In this document: in pieces, positions 26,733 to 35,622 of the stretch
Layout: the number at the start of each line of letters is the position of its first letter
How positions within the stretch are numbered: the stretch's first letter is position 1
NCBI RefSeq assembly: GCF_003076135.1
Contig: NZ_QDGZ01000002.1
Coordinates: forward strand, 310,001 to 374,000
Origin: Nocardioides gansuensis
GTDB taxonomy: Bacteria; Actinomycetota; Actinomycetes; Propionibacteriales; Nocardioidaceae
Direction of reading: 5' to 3'
DNA: 64,000 nucleotides
The notes under the pieces: generated by a model
The model's input: only the letters and a program-made list of their open reading frames with translations
The model's database searches: none
Told to the model about the DNA's origin: nothing
Program-made: the position numbers and the translations under genes

Positions 26733-28232
26733 ATGGACCTCTTCCGGACGAAGTCAGTCGAGCAGTCGATCGCCGAGACGGACGAGCCAGAGCACCGGTT
26801 GAAGAAGAACCTCGGGGCCCTCGACCTCACGGTCTTCGGCGTCGGCGTCATCATCGGGGCCGGCATCTTCGTCTACACCGGGCTCGTGGCGGCCACCAAC
26901 GCCGGACCGGCTATCGCGCTGTCCTTCGCCATCGCCGGCGCTGCGTGCGCCCTGGCGGCCCTGTGCTACGCGGAGTTCGCCTCGACGGTGCCGGTCGCGG
27001 GCAGTGCCTACACGTTCAGCTATGCCACGTTCGGTGAGCTGGTCGCGTGGGTCATCGGCTGGGACCTGGTGCTGGAGTTCACGGTCGGCGCGTCCGCGCT
27101 GGCTGCCGGGTTCTCGGGCTACCTGCAGAACGTGCTGGCCGGGACACCGCTGGAGGTCCCGGCGTCCCTGGGCTCGGCCTCGGAGGGCATCGTCAACCTC
27201 CCGGCTGTGCTCATCTCCCTCATCGTGGCGGGCGTGCTCGTCGGAGGCATCAAGCTCTCGAGCCGGGTCAACCAGGTCGTCGTGGCGATCAAGCTCGCCG
27301 TGGTCGGGCTGGTGATCGTGATGGGCATCGGCTACATCAAGGCGGCCAACTACACGCCCTTCATCCCGCCGAGCCAGCCGACGGCGGACGGTGAGGGCTC
27401 GTTCTGGAAGACCCCGCTGATCACCAGCATCTTCGGCCTCGAGCCGGCCGTGTTCGGCGTCGCCGGCGTGATCGCCGGCGCCTCGATCGTCTTCTTCGCC
27501 TTCATCGGCTTCGACGTGGTGGCGACGACGGCCGAGGAGACCCGCAACCCCCAGCGCAACGTGCCGATCGGCATCCTCGGCTCGCTGGCGATCGTCACCG
27601 TCCTCTACATCGCGGTGTCGCTGGTCGTCACCGGCATGCAGAACTACCAGGACATCGACCCGAACGACTCGGCGCCGCTGGCCACCGCCTTCGACTCCGT
27701 CGGGGTGGAGTGGATCGGCAACGTGATCGCCGTGGGCGCCACGATCGGCCTCACCGTCGTCGTCCTGATCCTGATGATGGGCCAGACCCGGGTCGCCTTC
27801 GCGATGGCCCGCGACGGCCTGCTGCCTATCGGTCTGGCCAAGGTGCACCCGAAGTACGGCACTCCCTACCGGATCACGTTCATCACCGGCATCGGGGTCG
27901 CGGTGCTCTCCGGCTTCGTCGACTTCGAGACGCTCGGCGACCTGGTGAGCATCGGCACCCTGTTCGCGTTCGTGCTCGTCTCGGTCGGCGTGCTCATCCT
28001 GCGGCGCACCCGCCCCGACCTGCCGCGGGCGTTCCGGACGCCGGCGGTCGGCGTCGTCGCGACCGCCTCCGTGCTGCTGTGCTTCTACCTGATGCTCAAC
28101 CTGATCGGGGAGACCTGGGTGCGGTTCCTGATCTGGATGGCGATCGGGCTGGTCGTCTACTTCGTCTACGGGCAGCGCAACAGCCGCCTGGCACCGGGAC
28201 ACGACCAGGCCGAGGTCTCGACCCCGGTCTGA
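26733..28232 (+). CDS. APC-family amino acid permease
   Basis: A 499-residue transporter with 12 predicted membrane segments. The first helix has GVGVIIGAGIFVYTGL, the substrate/ion motif of amino acid-polyamine-organocation permeases, and FIGFDVVATTAEETRNPQRN is the strongly conserved loop of the cationic amino acid transporter (CAT/YfnA) branch. The ATG at 26733 follows TACGGT by seven bases, so a leaderless transcript is likely. Convergent with the anti-sigma-like gene. Confidence 0.92.
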   Translation: MDLFRTKSVEQSIAETDEPEHRLKKNLGALDLTVFGVGVIIGAGIFVYTGLVAATNAGPAIALSFAIAGAACALAALCYAEFASTVPVAGSAYTFSYATFGELVAWVIGWDLVLEFTVGASALAAGFSGYLQNVLAGTPLEVPASLGSASEGIVNLPAVLISLIVAGVLVGGIKLSSRVNQVVVAIKLAVVGLVIVMGIGYIKAANYTPFIPPSQPTADGEGSFWKTPLITSIFGLEPAVFGVAGVIAGASIVFFAFIGFDVVATTAEETRNPQRNVPIGILGSLAIVTVLYIAVSLVVTGMQNYQDIDPNDSAPLATAFDSVGVEWIGNVIAVGATIGLTVVVLILMMGQTRVAFAMARDGLLPIGLAKVHPKYGTPYRITFITGIGVAVLSGFVDFETLGDLVSIGTLFAFVLVSVGVLILRRTRPDLPRAFRTPAVGVVATASVLLCFYLMLNLIGETWVRFLIWMAIGLVVYFVYGQRNSRLAPGHDQAEVSTPV

Positions 28233-28255
28233 TCGCGCCCGTCCACCGGCGCGCG

Positions 28256-29383
28256 TCACTCGTCCATGGACTCGCCGATGGGGATGACGACGCCGTCGTC
28301 GATGGTGCCGATCGCCTCGGCGATCACCGTGCACCCGGCGCCGACATCACAGGAGAGCAGGTCGATCGGGGTGGTGTCGTAGGGCTTGTTCATGCCGAGC
28401 CCGACGTAGCTGTCCTCGTCGACCCAGCCGTAGAAGACCGAGAACGAGTAACCCTCGGCCATGGCGTCCTGCGAGGTGCCCGTGGTGGCGTCGAAGACGG
28501 CCGCCTCGTCGGGGTCGGACTCGCCGAGCAGGTACCTGCCGTCGGGAGAGAGTGCGAAGCCGTTCCACGCGGGCACCACGTTGCCCTCGCCCAGGGCCGG
28601 GCCGACGCGGTAGGTGGTCTCACCGGTCTCGGGGTGGTCGATCCCGTGGGCCACGAGCCCGGCCTGCACGTCGTCGACGGTGAAGCCACCGGCCTCGCCG
28701 AGCACCCGCTGCTCGTCGGTCGCGGGGTTCCAGGCCACCAGCCCACGGGCGTCGCGGACGTAGACCTCCTGCCTGTCGACCGCGTAGACGAGCGCCGGGT
28801 CCGCCTCGTCGCGGAGCCAGCCCATGCCCGGAACGGCCCCGAGGCTGCTGCGCCGGACCTCACCGGAGGACTGGTCCAGGACCGCGTAGACCGGCTGGTC
28901 GCCCTCGCGCTCCATCCAGGCGACGAGCGACGCGTCGGTCTCCAGACGGGGGTGCCGGGCGTGGGTACTGCCCACGGCGACGGGCTCGCCGCTGCCCGTG
29001 GCCGACCACACCGTGCCGTCGGGGTCGGTGAAGACGACGCCGGTGTCGGTCTGCACCATCGAGAAGACCTCCCGGCCGACGTCGAAGGTCCGGCCGTCCA
29101 CGTGAACGGTCGAGCCCAGGGCGTAGACGGGGAGGTGGGCCGAGAAGGCAGCAGCGAAGGGCGGGTCGACCGCCCGGTCGTCCCCCGACGGGAGGGCCGA
29201 CTGGAAGGCCGTCGGGAGGGCCACCGCGGTCAGCACAGCCGCCGCGACGCCGCCGCCGACGACCGCCGTACGACGCCGCATCAGGCGCCGGTCGCCCTCG
29301 CGCACGATCGTCGCGACGTCCAGGTCGGGCGCGCCGAGCGTGTCGGCGCGGTCGTGCATGAGGTCGTTGAGCAGCCCGGTCAC
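28256..29383 (-). CDS. Probable anti-sigma factor with extracytoplasmic beta-propeller-like domain
   Basis: A 375-residue protein. A short cytoplasmic N-terminus (MTGLLNDLMHDRADTL) is followed by one membrane helix at about 39-60 (VVGGGVAAAVLTAVALP) and a large outer domain with repeated WNPATDEQ/FDATTGT-like strands, suggesting a beta-propeller. The GTG start overlaps the stop of the ECF sigma gene (GTGA). That coupling and topology are typical of membrane anti-sigma factors of the SigE-like (ECF41/SigM-SigK-like) actinobacterial type, though no zinc HxxxCxxC motif is visible. Role is inferred from position. Confidence 0.65.
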   Translation of the reverse strand: MTGLLNDLMHDRADTLGAPDLDVATIVREGDRRLMRRRTAVVGGGVAAAVLTAVALPTAFQSALPSGDDRAVDPPFAAAFSAHLPVYALGSTVHVDGRTFDVGREVFSMVQTDTGVVFTDPDGTVWSATGSGEPVAVGSTHARHPRLETDASLVAWMEREGDQPVYAVLDQSSGEVRRSSLGAVPGMGWLRDEADPALVYAVDRQEVYVRDARGLVAWNPATDEQRVLGEAGGFTVDDVQAGLVAHGIDHPETGETTYRVGPALGEGNVVPAWNGFALSPDGRYLLGESDPDEAAVFDATTGTSQDAMAEGYSFSVFYGWVDEDSYVGLGMNKPYDTTPIDLLSCDVGAGCTVIAEAIGTIDDGVVIPIGESMDE

Positions 29384-29934
29384 GGGGTCACCACCTTGAG
29401 GTCGGCAGGGAAGAGCTCGGCGGGCAGCAGGTCGCCGTCGACGCCGTGCTCACCCAGCAGGCCGCGCAGGGTGCGGAGCCCGGCGTGCACCTGGCTCTTG
29501 ACGGTGCCGACGGCGCAGCCCATGGCGTCGGCGGTCTGGGCCTCGGTGAGGTCCTCGTAGAAGCGCAGCACGATCGCGGCGCGCTGGCGGGGCGGCAGCT
29601 CCTGGAGGGCAGTCCAGAGCCAGTCGTGCCGGGTCACCTCGTCCTCGTGGCCGGCGCGGCCGGCGTCCGGCACGTGCTCCGTCGGGCGCTCGCCGAGCCA
29701 CGACTTCCTCCGGAACCAGGTGATCGCCGTCGTGGTGATCGCCTTGCGGGTGTAGGCCTCCGCATTCGCGGGGTCACGCAGCCGTGGCCACGCGACGTAT
29801 GTCTTGGTGAGCGCCTCCTGCAGCAGGTCCTGCGCCAGCTGGGCGTCGCCCACCATCAGGTACGCCGAGCGGTGCAGGGCTGCCGACCGGGCGGCGACGA
29901 ACTCGGCGAAGGCCGCCGGATCGCGTCGTGCCAT
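29380..29934 (-). CDS. ECF RNA polymerase sigma factor (SigE-like family)
   Basis: A 184-residue group 4 sigma factor. Region 2 covers about residues 8-75 (AQLAQDLLQEALTKTYVAWPRL) and region 4 about 105-160 (LPPRQRAAIVLRFYEDLTEA and VGTVKSQVHAGLRTLR). It directs polymerase to stress promoters, held by the adjacent membrane protein. A possible own promoter lies upstream: CGAACC (29994-29999, minus strand) and CGTC (29973-29976), resembling ECF -35/-10 boxes with 18-bp spacing. Confidence 0.92.
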   Translation of the reverse strand: MARRDPAAFAEFVAARSAALHRSAYLMVGDAQLAQDLLQEALTKTYVAWPRLRDPANAEAYTRKAITTTAITWFRRKSWLGERPTEHVPDAGRAGHEDEVTRHDWLWTALQELPPRQRAAIVLRFYEDLTEAQTADAMGCAVGTVKSQVHAGLRTLRGLLGEHGVDGDLLPAELFPADLKVVTP

Positions 29935-30160
29935 GTGTGCTCCTCGATCGAGGGGGTGTTCTCACCCCACCCGACGATCCCACCCGGCCGGAAGGTTCGG
30001 AGCGCCCGCACGCCAGCGGGGAGGGTGTCCAGCCCCGACGGACGCCCTCCCCCTGCCCCAGCGGGACCTACCCCAACCAGGCCCCGACACCACCACGCTA
30101 GGCGGCTCGCCGCCCGAGCGGCTCGGCTGAGCGGACGGACTCTGTGGTCGGAAGTGACTA
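29935..30160. other. Intergenic control region of the ECF sigma gene
   Basis: Gene-free GC-rich stretch. Besides the possible ECF-type promoter (29973-29999, minus strand) I see only short inverted repeats such as GGCGGCTCGCCGCC (about 30102-30115). Confidence 0.5.
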
Positions 30161-30197
30161 GTCCCCGGCCCCGCGTGGTGCGTGCGGGACCGGGGAC
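30161..30197. terminator. Strong hairpin downstream of fadB
   Basis: GTCCCCGGCCCCGC (30161-30174) pairs with GCGGGACCGGGGAC (30184-30197) with one mismatch. It begins 15 bases after the fadB stop on the minus strand and has no T-run, as is common for actinobacterial terminators. Confidence 0.65.
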
Positions 30198-30211
30198 CAG
30201 GGATCAGGGGC

Positions 30212-32293
30212 TCAGTTGAACTTCCTGCCCGTCACTTCCTCGGAGATGCCCTCGCGGTCGAGGAGCTGCGTGAGGCCGCCGTTCCAGAACTGGAAGCCGG
30301 CGCCCGTGATCATGCCCAGGTCGATGTCCTCCGGAGCCCAGGCCACGCCCTCGTCCAGCATCCGGCGCACCTCGTCGGCGAGCGCCGCGAGCGTCTGGCG
30401 CCGTACCTCCTCGGTCGTCAGCACCGTGGTGCCGACCTCGAGGAGGGCCTCCACCTCGGGGTCGAGCGTCCGGCCGTCCGGGCCGTAGAAGGCGCCCTTC
30501 CCGGCCTCGACCACGCGCTTGAGGTTGTCCGAGACATAGAACCGCTCGGGGAACGCGCGGTGCAGGGTCTCGTTGTTGTGCAGCGCGATGGCCGGTCCGA
30601 CGAGCGCGATCAGCGTGTACGGCGGCATCGGCGTCACGCCCGCGAACGCCGCGTCGACCACGGGCAGCGGTGTGCCCTCGTCGGCGATCCGGGCGACCTC
30701 GCCCATGAACCGCCCGAGGAGGCGGTTGACGAGGAAGGACGGGCTGTCCTTGACCAGGATGGTCGTCTTCTTCAGCGCCTTGCCCGTGGCGAAGGCGGTG
30801 GCCAGGGCGGCGTCCGAGGTCTGCCCGCCCTTGATGATCTCCAGCAGCGGCATGACCGCGACCGGGTTGAAGAAGTGGAAGCCCACGACCCGCTCCGGGT
30901 TCGCCAGTTCGGAGGCCATCTCGGTGATCGAGAGCGACGACGTGTTGGTCGCGAAGACCGCTGTCGCGGGGGCGACCTTCTCCGCATGGGCGAAGACGGT
31001 CTTCTTGACCCCCATCTCCTCGAAGACCGCCTCGATGATGAAGTCGGCGTCGGAGAAGGCGGCGGCGTAGTCGATCTCGGCCTTCACCAGCGCCTTGAGG
31101 CGGTTGGTGGCGTCCTGCGAGGCCTTGCCGGCGGCCAGGCGCTTGTCGAGCTCGGCGTGCACGTAGGCGACGCCCTTGTCGGCGCGTTCCTGGTCGAGGT
31201 CGACCATCACGACCGGCACCTTGAGCCGCTGCGCGAAGAGCAACGCGAGCTGCGAGGCCATCAGGCCGGCCCCGATGATGCCCACCTTCGTGACCGGCTG
31301 GGCCAGCGACTTGTCCGGCGCGCCCGCGGGCCGCTTCGCCCGCTTCTGCACCAGGTCGAAGGAGTAGAGCGAGGCGAGCAGCTCGGGGGTGCGGGCCATC
31401 GCCTCGAGGGCCTCGTCCTCGGCCGCGAAGCCCTCGTCGCGGGTGGCGGTCTTCGCCAGGGCGAGCAGCTCGACCGCCTTCCTCGCGGCGGGGGAGGCCC
31501 CACCGGTCTTGGCGGCCACGAACGCCTCGGCCTTCGCCACGGCGGCATCCCACGCCTCGCCGCGGTCGATCCCGGGGCGGTCGACCGTCACCTTGCCGGC
31601 CAGGACGTCAGCGGCCCACAGCAGCGACTGCTCGAGGTAGTCGGCACCGCTGAACACGGCGTCGGCCAGGCCCAGCTCGAAGGCGGCGGTGCCCCCGAGG
31701 ACCTTGCCCTGGTTGAGCGGGTTCTCGATGAAGACCTTCGCGGCCTTCTCGGGCCCCACCAGGTTTGGCAGCAGGTAGCTGCCGCCCCAGCCGGGGATCA
31801 GGCCGAGCATCACCTCGGGCAGGCCCAGGGCCGGCGCGCTGTCCATCACGGTGCGGTAGGTGCAGTGCAGCGCGACCTCGAGGCCGCCGCCCAGGGCGAG
31901 GCCGTTGACGAAGCCGACCGACGGCTTGCCGCCGTCCTGCAGCTTGCGGAACACCGCGTGCCCGAGCTCGCCGATGACACGGACGCCGTCGGCACCGGCG
32001 GACTGGACGGAGCCGAGGTCGGCGCCGGCCGCGAGGATGAAGGGCTTGCCGGTGACGCCGAGCGCGACGACCTCGTCGTCGGCGAGTGCGGCGTCGATCG
32101 CCGTGTTCAGCGAGACCAGGCCGCGGAAGCCGAACGTGTTGGGCCGGGTGTGGTCCAGCCCGTTGTCGAGCGTGATGAGCCCGAGCACGGCGCCGCCCGG
32201 AAGGGTGACCTTGCGCAGCCGAGCCGTGGTGACGACCTCGTCGGCCGCGGCCAGCGCCTCGGCGCGCTCAACCAAGGTTGCGATGTCGGTCAT
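30212..32293 (-). CDS. fadB: Fatty acid oxidation complex alpha subunit (enoyl-CoA hydratase / 3-hydroxyacyl-CoA dehydrogenase)
   Basis: A 693-residue bifunctional protein. Residues 1-230 form the crotonase domain (NGLALGGGLEVALHC; GLPEVMLGLIPGWGG with the catalytic Glu). Residues about 320-640 are the NAD-dependent dehydrogenase: GIIGAGLMASQLALLFAQ, FATNTSSLSITEMA and HFFNPVAVMPLLEII with catalytic His. It performs the hydration and second oxidation of beta-oxidation. The start lies one base after the fadA stop, so the two are cotranscribed and form the trifunctional complex. Confidence 0.95.
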   Translation of the reverse strand: MTDIATLVERAEALAAADEVVTTARLRKVTLPGGAVLGLITLDNGLDHTRPNTFGFRGLVSLNTAIDAALADDEVVALGVTGKPFILAAGADLGSVQSAGADGVRVIGELGHAVFRKLQDGGKPSVGFVNGLALGGGLEVALHCTYRTVMDSAPALGLPEVMLGLIPGWGGSYLLPNLVGPEKAAKVFIENPLNQGKVLGGTAAFELGLADAVFSGADYLEQSLLWAADVLAGKVTVDRPGIDRGEAWDAAVAKAEAFVAAKTGGASPAARKAVELLALAKTATRDEGFAAEDEALEAMARTPELLASLYSFDLVQKRAKRPAGAPDKSLAQPVTKVGIIGAGLMASQLALLFAQRLKVPVVMVDLDQERADKGVAYVHAELDKRLAAGKASQDATNRLKALVKAEIDYAAAFSDADFIIEAVFEEMGVKKTVFAHAEKVAPATAVFATNTSSLSITEMASELANPERVVGFHFFNPVAVMPLLEIIKGGQTSDAALATAFATGKALKKTTILVKDSPSFLVNRLLGRFMGEVARIADEGTPLPVVDAAFAGVTPMPPYTLIALVGPAIALHNNETLHRAFPERFYVSDNLKRVVEAGKGAFYGPDGRTLDPEVEALLEVGTTVLTTEEVRRQTLAALADEVRRMLDEGVAWAPEDIDLGMITGAGFQFWNGGLTQLLDREGISEEVTGRKFN

Positions 32294-32294
32294 G

Positions 32295-33521
32295 TCAGCT
32301 GGCCTTTCCGTCCGTGGTCGCGCGTGTCGTGGACCCGTTCCAGTGCGGGTTCTCCCAGATGACTGTGCCGCCCATGCCCAGGCCGATGCACATCGAGGTC
32401 AGGCCGTAGCGGATCGACGGGTCCTCCTCGAACTGGCGGGCCAGCTGGATCATCAGGCGCACGCCGGAGGACGCGAGCGGGTGCCCGAAGGCGATCGCGC
32501 CGCCGTACGGGTTGACCCGCGGATCCTCCTGGTCGATGCCGAAGTGGTCGAGGAACGCCAGCACCTGGATCGCGAACGCCTCGTTGAGCTCGAAGGCGTC
32601 GATGTCCTCGATCGTGAGGCCGGCCTTGGCGAGCGCCTTCTCGGTCGACGGGATCGGGCCGACGGCCATCACCTCGGGGGCCACGCCGGCGAAGGCGTAG
32701 GCCACCAGCCGCATCCGGACCGGCAGGCCGAGCTCCCGCGCGACCTCCTCGGAGGCGAGCAGGGAGGCGGTGGCGCCGTCGTTGATGCCCGCCGCGTTGC
32801 CCGCGGTCACGCGGCCGTGGGGGCGGAACGGCGTCTTGAGCGCGGCGAGGTCCTCGACGGTCGTGCCGGGGCGCATCGGCTCGTCGGTGGTGGCCAGGCC
32901 CCAGCCTGCCTCGGCGGAGCGGGTGGCGACGGGCACGAGGTCGGGCTGGATCTTGCCGTCGGCGTAGGCCTTGGCGGCCAGCTCCTGGGAGCGGACGGCG
33001 AACCGGTCGGCCCGCTCCTTGGTGATCGCGGGGTAGCGGTCGTGCACGTTCTCGGCCGTGTTGCCCATGACGAGCGCAGACGGGTCGACCAGGCGCTCGG
33101 AGACGATCCGCGGGTTGGGGTCGACTCCCTCGCCCATCGGGTGGCGGCCCATGTGCTCGACGCCGCCGGCGATGGCCACGTCGTAGGCGCCGAAGGCGAT
33201 GCCACCGGCGGTGGCGGTCACGGCGGTCATGGCGCCGGCGCACATGCGGTCGATCGAGTAGCCCGGCACGCTCTGCGGCAGGCCGGCCAGGATGCCGGCG
33301 GTGCGGCCCAGGGTCAGGCCCTGGTCGCCGATCTGCGTGGTCGCGGCGATCGCGACCTCGTCGATGCGCTCCTGGGGGAGGCTCGGGTTGCGGCGGACGA
33401 GCTCACGGATGAGCTTCACGACGAGGTCGTCCGCGCGGGTCTCGGCGTATTGGCCCTTGGCCTTGCCGAACGGGGTGCGTACGCCGTCGACGAAGACGAC
33501 CTCTCGCAGCTGACGGGGCAC
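32295..33521 (-). CDS. fadA: Acetyl-CoA acyltransferase (3-ketoacyl-CoA thiolase)
   Basis: A 408-residue thiolase that cleaves 3-ketoacyl-CoA. Catalytic Cys is in IDRMCAGAMTAV; HDR-type signatures NEAFA, GGAIAFGHPLASSG and SMCIGLGMGG carry the His and second Cys. The GTG start at 33521 has AGGAGGG upstream. First gene of the fadAB operon. Confidence 0.95.
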   Translation of the reverse strand: MPRQLREVVFVDGVRTPFGKAKGQYAETRADDLVVKLIRELVRRNPSLPQERIDEVAIAATTQIGDQGLTLGRTAGILAGLPQSVPGYSIDRMCAGAMTAVTATAGGIAFGAYDVAIAGGVEHMGRHPMGEGVDPNPRIVSERLVDPSALVMGNTAENVHDRYPAITKERADRFAVRSQELAAKAYADGKIQPDLVPVATRSAEAGWGLATTDEPMRPGTTVEDLAALKTPFRPHGRVTAGNAAGINDGATASLLASEEVARELGLPVRMRLVAYAFAGVAPEVMAVGPIPSTEKALAKAGLTIEDIDAFELNEAFAIQVLAFLDHFGIDQEDPRVNPYGGAIAFGHPLASSGVRLMIQLARQFEEDPSIRYGLTSMCIGLGMGGTVIWENPHWNGSTTRATTDGKAS

Positions 33522-33559
33522 TGGCCCTCCTGGGTCGGTGTGGGGGATGACAGGAGCAG

Positions 33560-33575
33560 GTTACCTCTGAGTAAC
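33560..33575. promoter_or_regulatory. Inverted repeat in the fadAB promoter
   Basis: GTTAC-N6-GTAAC is a perfect palindrome 39 bp before the fadA start and 65 bp before the divergent PAC2 gene. Its position fits an operator for a fatty-acid-responsive TetR or GntR regulator, which is not encoded nearby. Confidence 0.5.
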
Positions 33576-33639
33576 AATCAGCCGTCAGCAGGCGGAGGTG
33601 TGTGTCCGCTCACGGCGCCCCGCTCACTAGGCTGGCCCC

Positions 33640-34584
33640 ATGGTCGAACCCCTCCGCCTCGTGCACATCGTCGACGACGCCGCGCCACTGGCCGAGGCCC
33701 ACGACCTCACCCTGGTGGTCGTCCTCTCGGGCTTCCTCGACGCCGGCCGCGCGGCGGAGCTCGCGGCCCACCACCTCGAGTCGCTCTCCGACGGCCCCGT
33801 CGTCGCGACGTTCGACGTCGACGCCCTCCACGACTATCGCGCCCGGCGGCCACCGGTCTCCTTCGTGCGCGACCACTACGCCGACTACGAGGCGCCCCGG
33901 CTCGTGGTGCGCGCGCTCCGTGACACCGGCGGCACGCCCTACCTCCTGCTCCGCGGCCCCGAGCCCGACGTGCGCTGGGAGGGCTTCGCCCGAGCCGTGC
34001 GGGAGGTGGTGGAGCGCTTCGAGGTACGCCGCGTGGTCTCGCTCGGCGCGGTGCCGATGGCCGTGCCGCACACGAGGCCGATCGCGGTCACCCCGCACGC
34101 CAACCGTCCCGAGCTGGTGACCGGCCGGAGCCCGTGGCAAGGCGAGCTGCGCGTCCCCTCCAGCGCCCAGGCGCTGCTCGAGCTGCGGCTGGGGGAGTGG
34201 GGGCACGACGCGCTCGGCTTCGTCGCGCACATCCCCCACTACCTCGCGCAGCTCGACTATCCCCAGGCGGCGCTGGACCTGCTCGAGCATGTGGAGATCG
34301 GCGGCCACCTCACGTTCGACCTCACCCGCCTGCGCGACGCCGCCGCCAGCACCGCGGCCGAGGTGGAGCGCTACCTCGCCAGCAACGAGGAGGTCAGCGA
34401 GGTCGTCGCCGGGCTGGAGAGGCAGTACGACGCGTTCCGCGAGGCCGAGGAGTCGGGGGAGTCCCTGCTCGCGCGGGACCAGCCGATGCCCACCGGTGAG
34501 GAGATCGGCCGCCAGTTCGAGCAGTTCCTGGCCGGCCTCGACGACCGTGGGGACCGCGACGACCGCGACGGGCAGGGCCACTGA
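33640..34584 (+). CDS. PAC2-family protein (proteasome assembly chaperone 2-like)
   Basis: A 314-residue actinobacterial PAC2 protein. Typical segments are VVVLSGFLDAGRAAELAAHH, ALHDYRARRPP, LLLRGPEPDVRWEGFA and VSLGAVPMAVPHTRPIAVT. The family shares its fold with eukaryotic proteasome assembly chaperones and often accompanies ATP-grasp or proteasome genes; here it precedes tesB, two bases apart. TAGGCT lies six bases before the ATG. Confidence 0.88.
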   Translation: MVEPLRLVHIVDDAAPLAEAHDLTLVVVLSGFLDAGRAAELAAHHLESLSDGPVVATFDVDALHDYRARRPPVSFVRDHYADYEAPRLVVRALRDTGGTPYLLLRGPEPDVRWEGFARAVREVVERFEVRRVVSLGAVPMAVPHTRPIAVTPHANRPELVTGRSPWQGELRVPSSAQALLELRLGEWGHDALGFVAHIPHYLAQLDYPQAALDLLEHVEIGGHLTFDLTRLRDAAASTAAEVERYLASNEEVSEVVAGLERQYDAFREAEESGESLLARDQPMPTGEEIGRQFEQFLAGLDDRGDRDDRDGQGH

Positions 34585-34585
34585 C

Positions 34586-35467
34586 GTGCCGTCCTCCGCG
34601 AAGGAGCTCGTCGACCTGCTGGTCCTCGAGGACCTTGACGTCGACCTCTACCGGGGCCGCCAGCCACAGACGGAGCGGCAGCGGGTCTTCGGCGGCCAGG
34701 TCGCCGCGCAGGCCGTGATGGCGGCGGTGCGCAGCGTGGACGCCGAGCTGATGATGCACTCGCTGCACTCCTACTTCCTGCGCCCCGGCGACCACTCCGT
34801 CCCGATCATCTACGACGTCGAGCGCATCCGCGACGGGCGCTCGTTCTCGACCCGCCGGGTCGTCGCGCGCCAGCACGGCCGCCCGATCTACTTCCTCACG
34901 GCGAGCTTCCAGCGACCCGAGGACGGCTACGACCACGCCGACCGGATGCCCGAGGTGCGTCCGCCGGAGGAGTCGATGCGGATGCCCGACGTCGTCCGCA
35001 GGCTCGGCGGCGAGGCCGAGGCAGCCCGCTGGGACCGCGAGTGGAGCGCGCTGGACGCGCGCTACGTGGGCGTTTCTGGCAAGGGCATGCCGGAGGACCC
35101 AGACCATCCCGCGCAGGCGCAGCTGTGGATCCGCGTCGACGGACGGCTCGACGACGAGCCCCGCACCCACCTCGCCGCGTTCACGTTCGCCAGCGACCTG
35201 ACGCTGCTCGGTGCGACCCTGGTGCCGCACGGCGTGTCGATCACCTCGCCGACGCTGATGCCCGCGTCGCTCGACCACTCCATCTGGTTCCACCGGCCGT
35301 TCCGTGCCGACGAGTGGTGGCTCTACGACCAGGTCTCGCCGACGGCCGTGGGCGGTCGGGGTCTCGCCACCGCACGCGTGTTCACCCAGGACGGGACCCT
35401 GGTGGCGACGGTGGCGCAGGAGGGCCTGATCAGGCGCCTCGACGGCCCGCGACGTGACCGCGTATAG
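34586..35467 (+). CDS. tesB: Acyl-CoA thioesterase II
   Basis: A 293-residue TesB-type double hot-dog thioesterase. FGGQVAAQAVMAAVRSV, HSLHSYFLRPGDHSVPIIYD and the C-terminal catalytic segments SLDHSIWFHRPFRADEWWLY and GLATARVFTQDGTLVATVAQEG are diagnostic. It hydrolyses acyl-CoA to free acid and CoA. The GTG start follows the PAC2 stop directly. Its closeness to fadAB fits acyl-CoA metabolism. Confidence 0.94.
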   Translation: MPSSAKELVDLLVLEDLDVDLYRGRQPQTERQRVFGGQVAAQAVMAAVRSVDAELMMHSLHSYFLRPGDHSVPIIYDVERIRDGRSFSTRRVVARQHGRPIYFLTASFQRPEDGYDHADRMPEVRPPEESMRMPDVVRRLGGEAEAARWDREWSALDARYVGVSGKGMPEDPDHPAQAQLWIRVDGRLDDEPRTHLAAFTFASDLTLLGATLVPHGVSITSPTLMPASLDHSIWFHRPFRADEWWLYDQVSPTAVGGRGLATARVFTQDGTLVATVAQEGLIRRLDGPRRDRV

Positions 35468-35622
35468 CACTACACCGCTGTAATTCGGCGCATTTCGATG
35501 ACAGACACGCCGGGGCGTGGTTACGGTTGAGCGCTTCTGTGGCACCTGTGACTGGTGAACGCCCCTGTGCCGAGGGGGACGCCGGCGCGGTGCTCTGACC
35601 CCCGACCGAGAGGGACGCCGCC

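Noticed and set aside
26754..28334. Long minus-strand frame opposite the amino acid permease
   Set aside because: Composition is His/Asp/Arg-rich as expected for antisense of a GC-rich gene, and no family motif is present.
35468..35622. A c-di-AMP (ydaO) riboswitch before the M23 peptidase
   Set aside because: Such riboswitches often control wall hydrolases in actinobacteria, but the conserved motifs were not found here.
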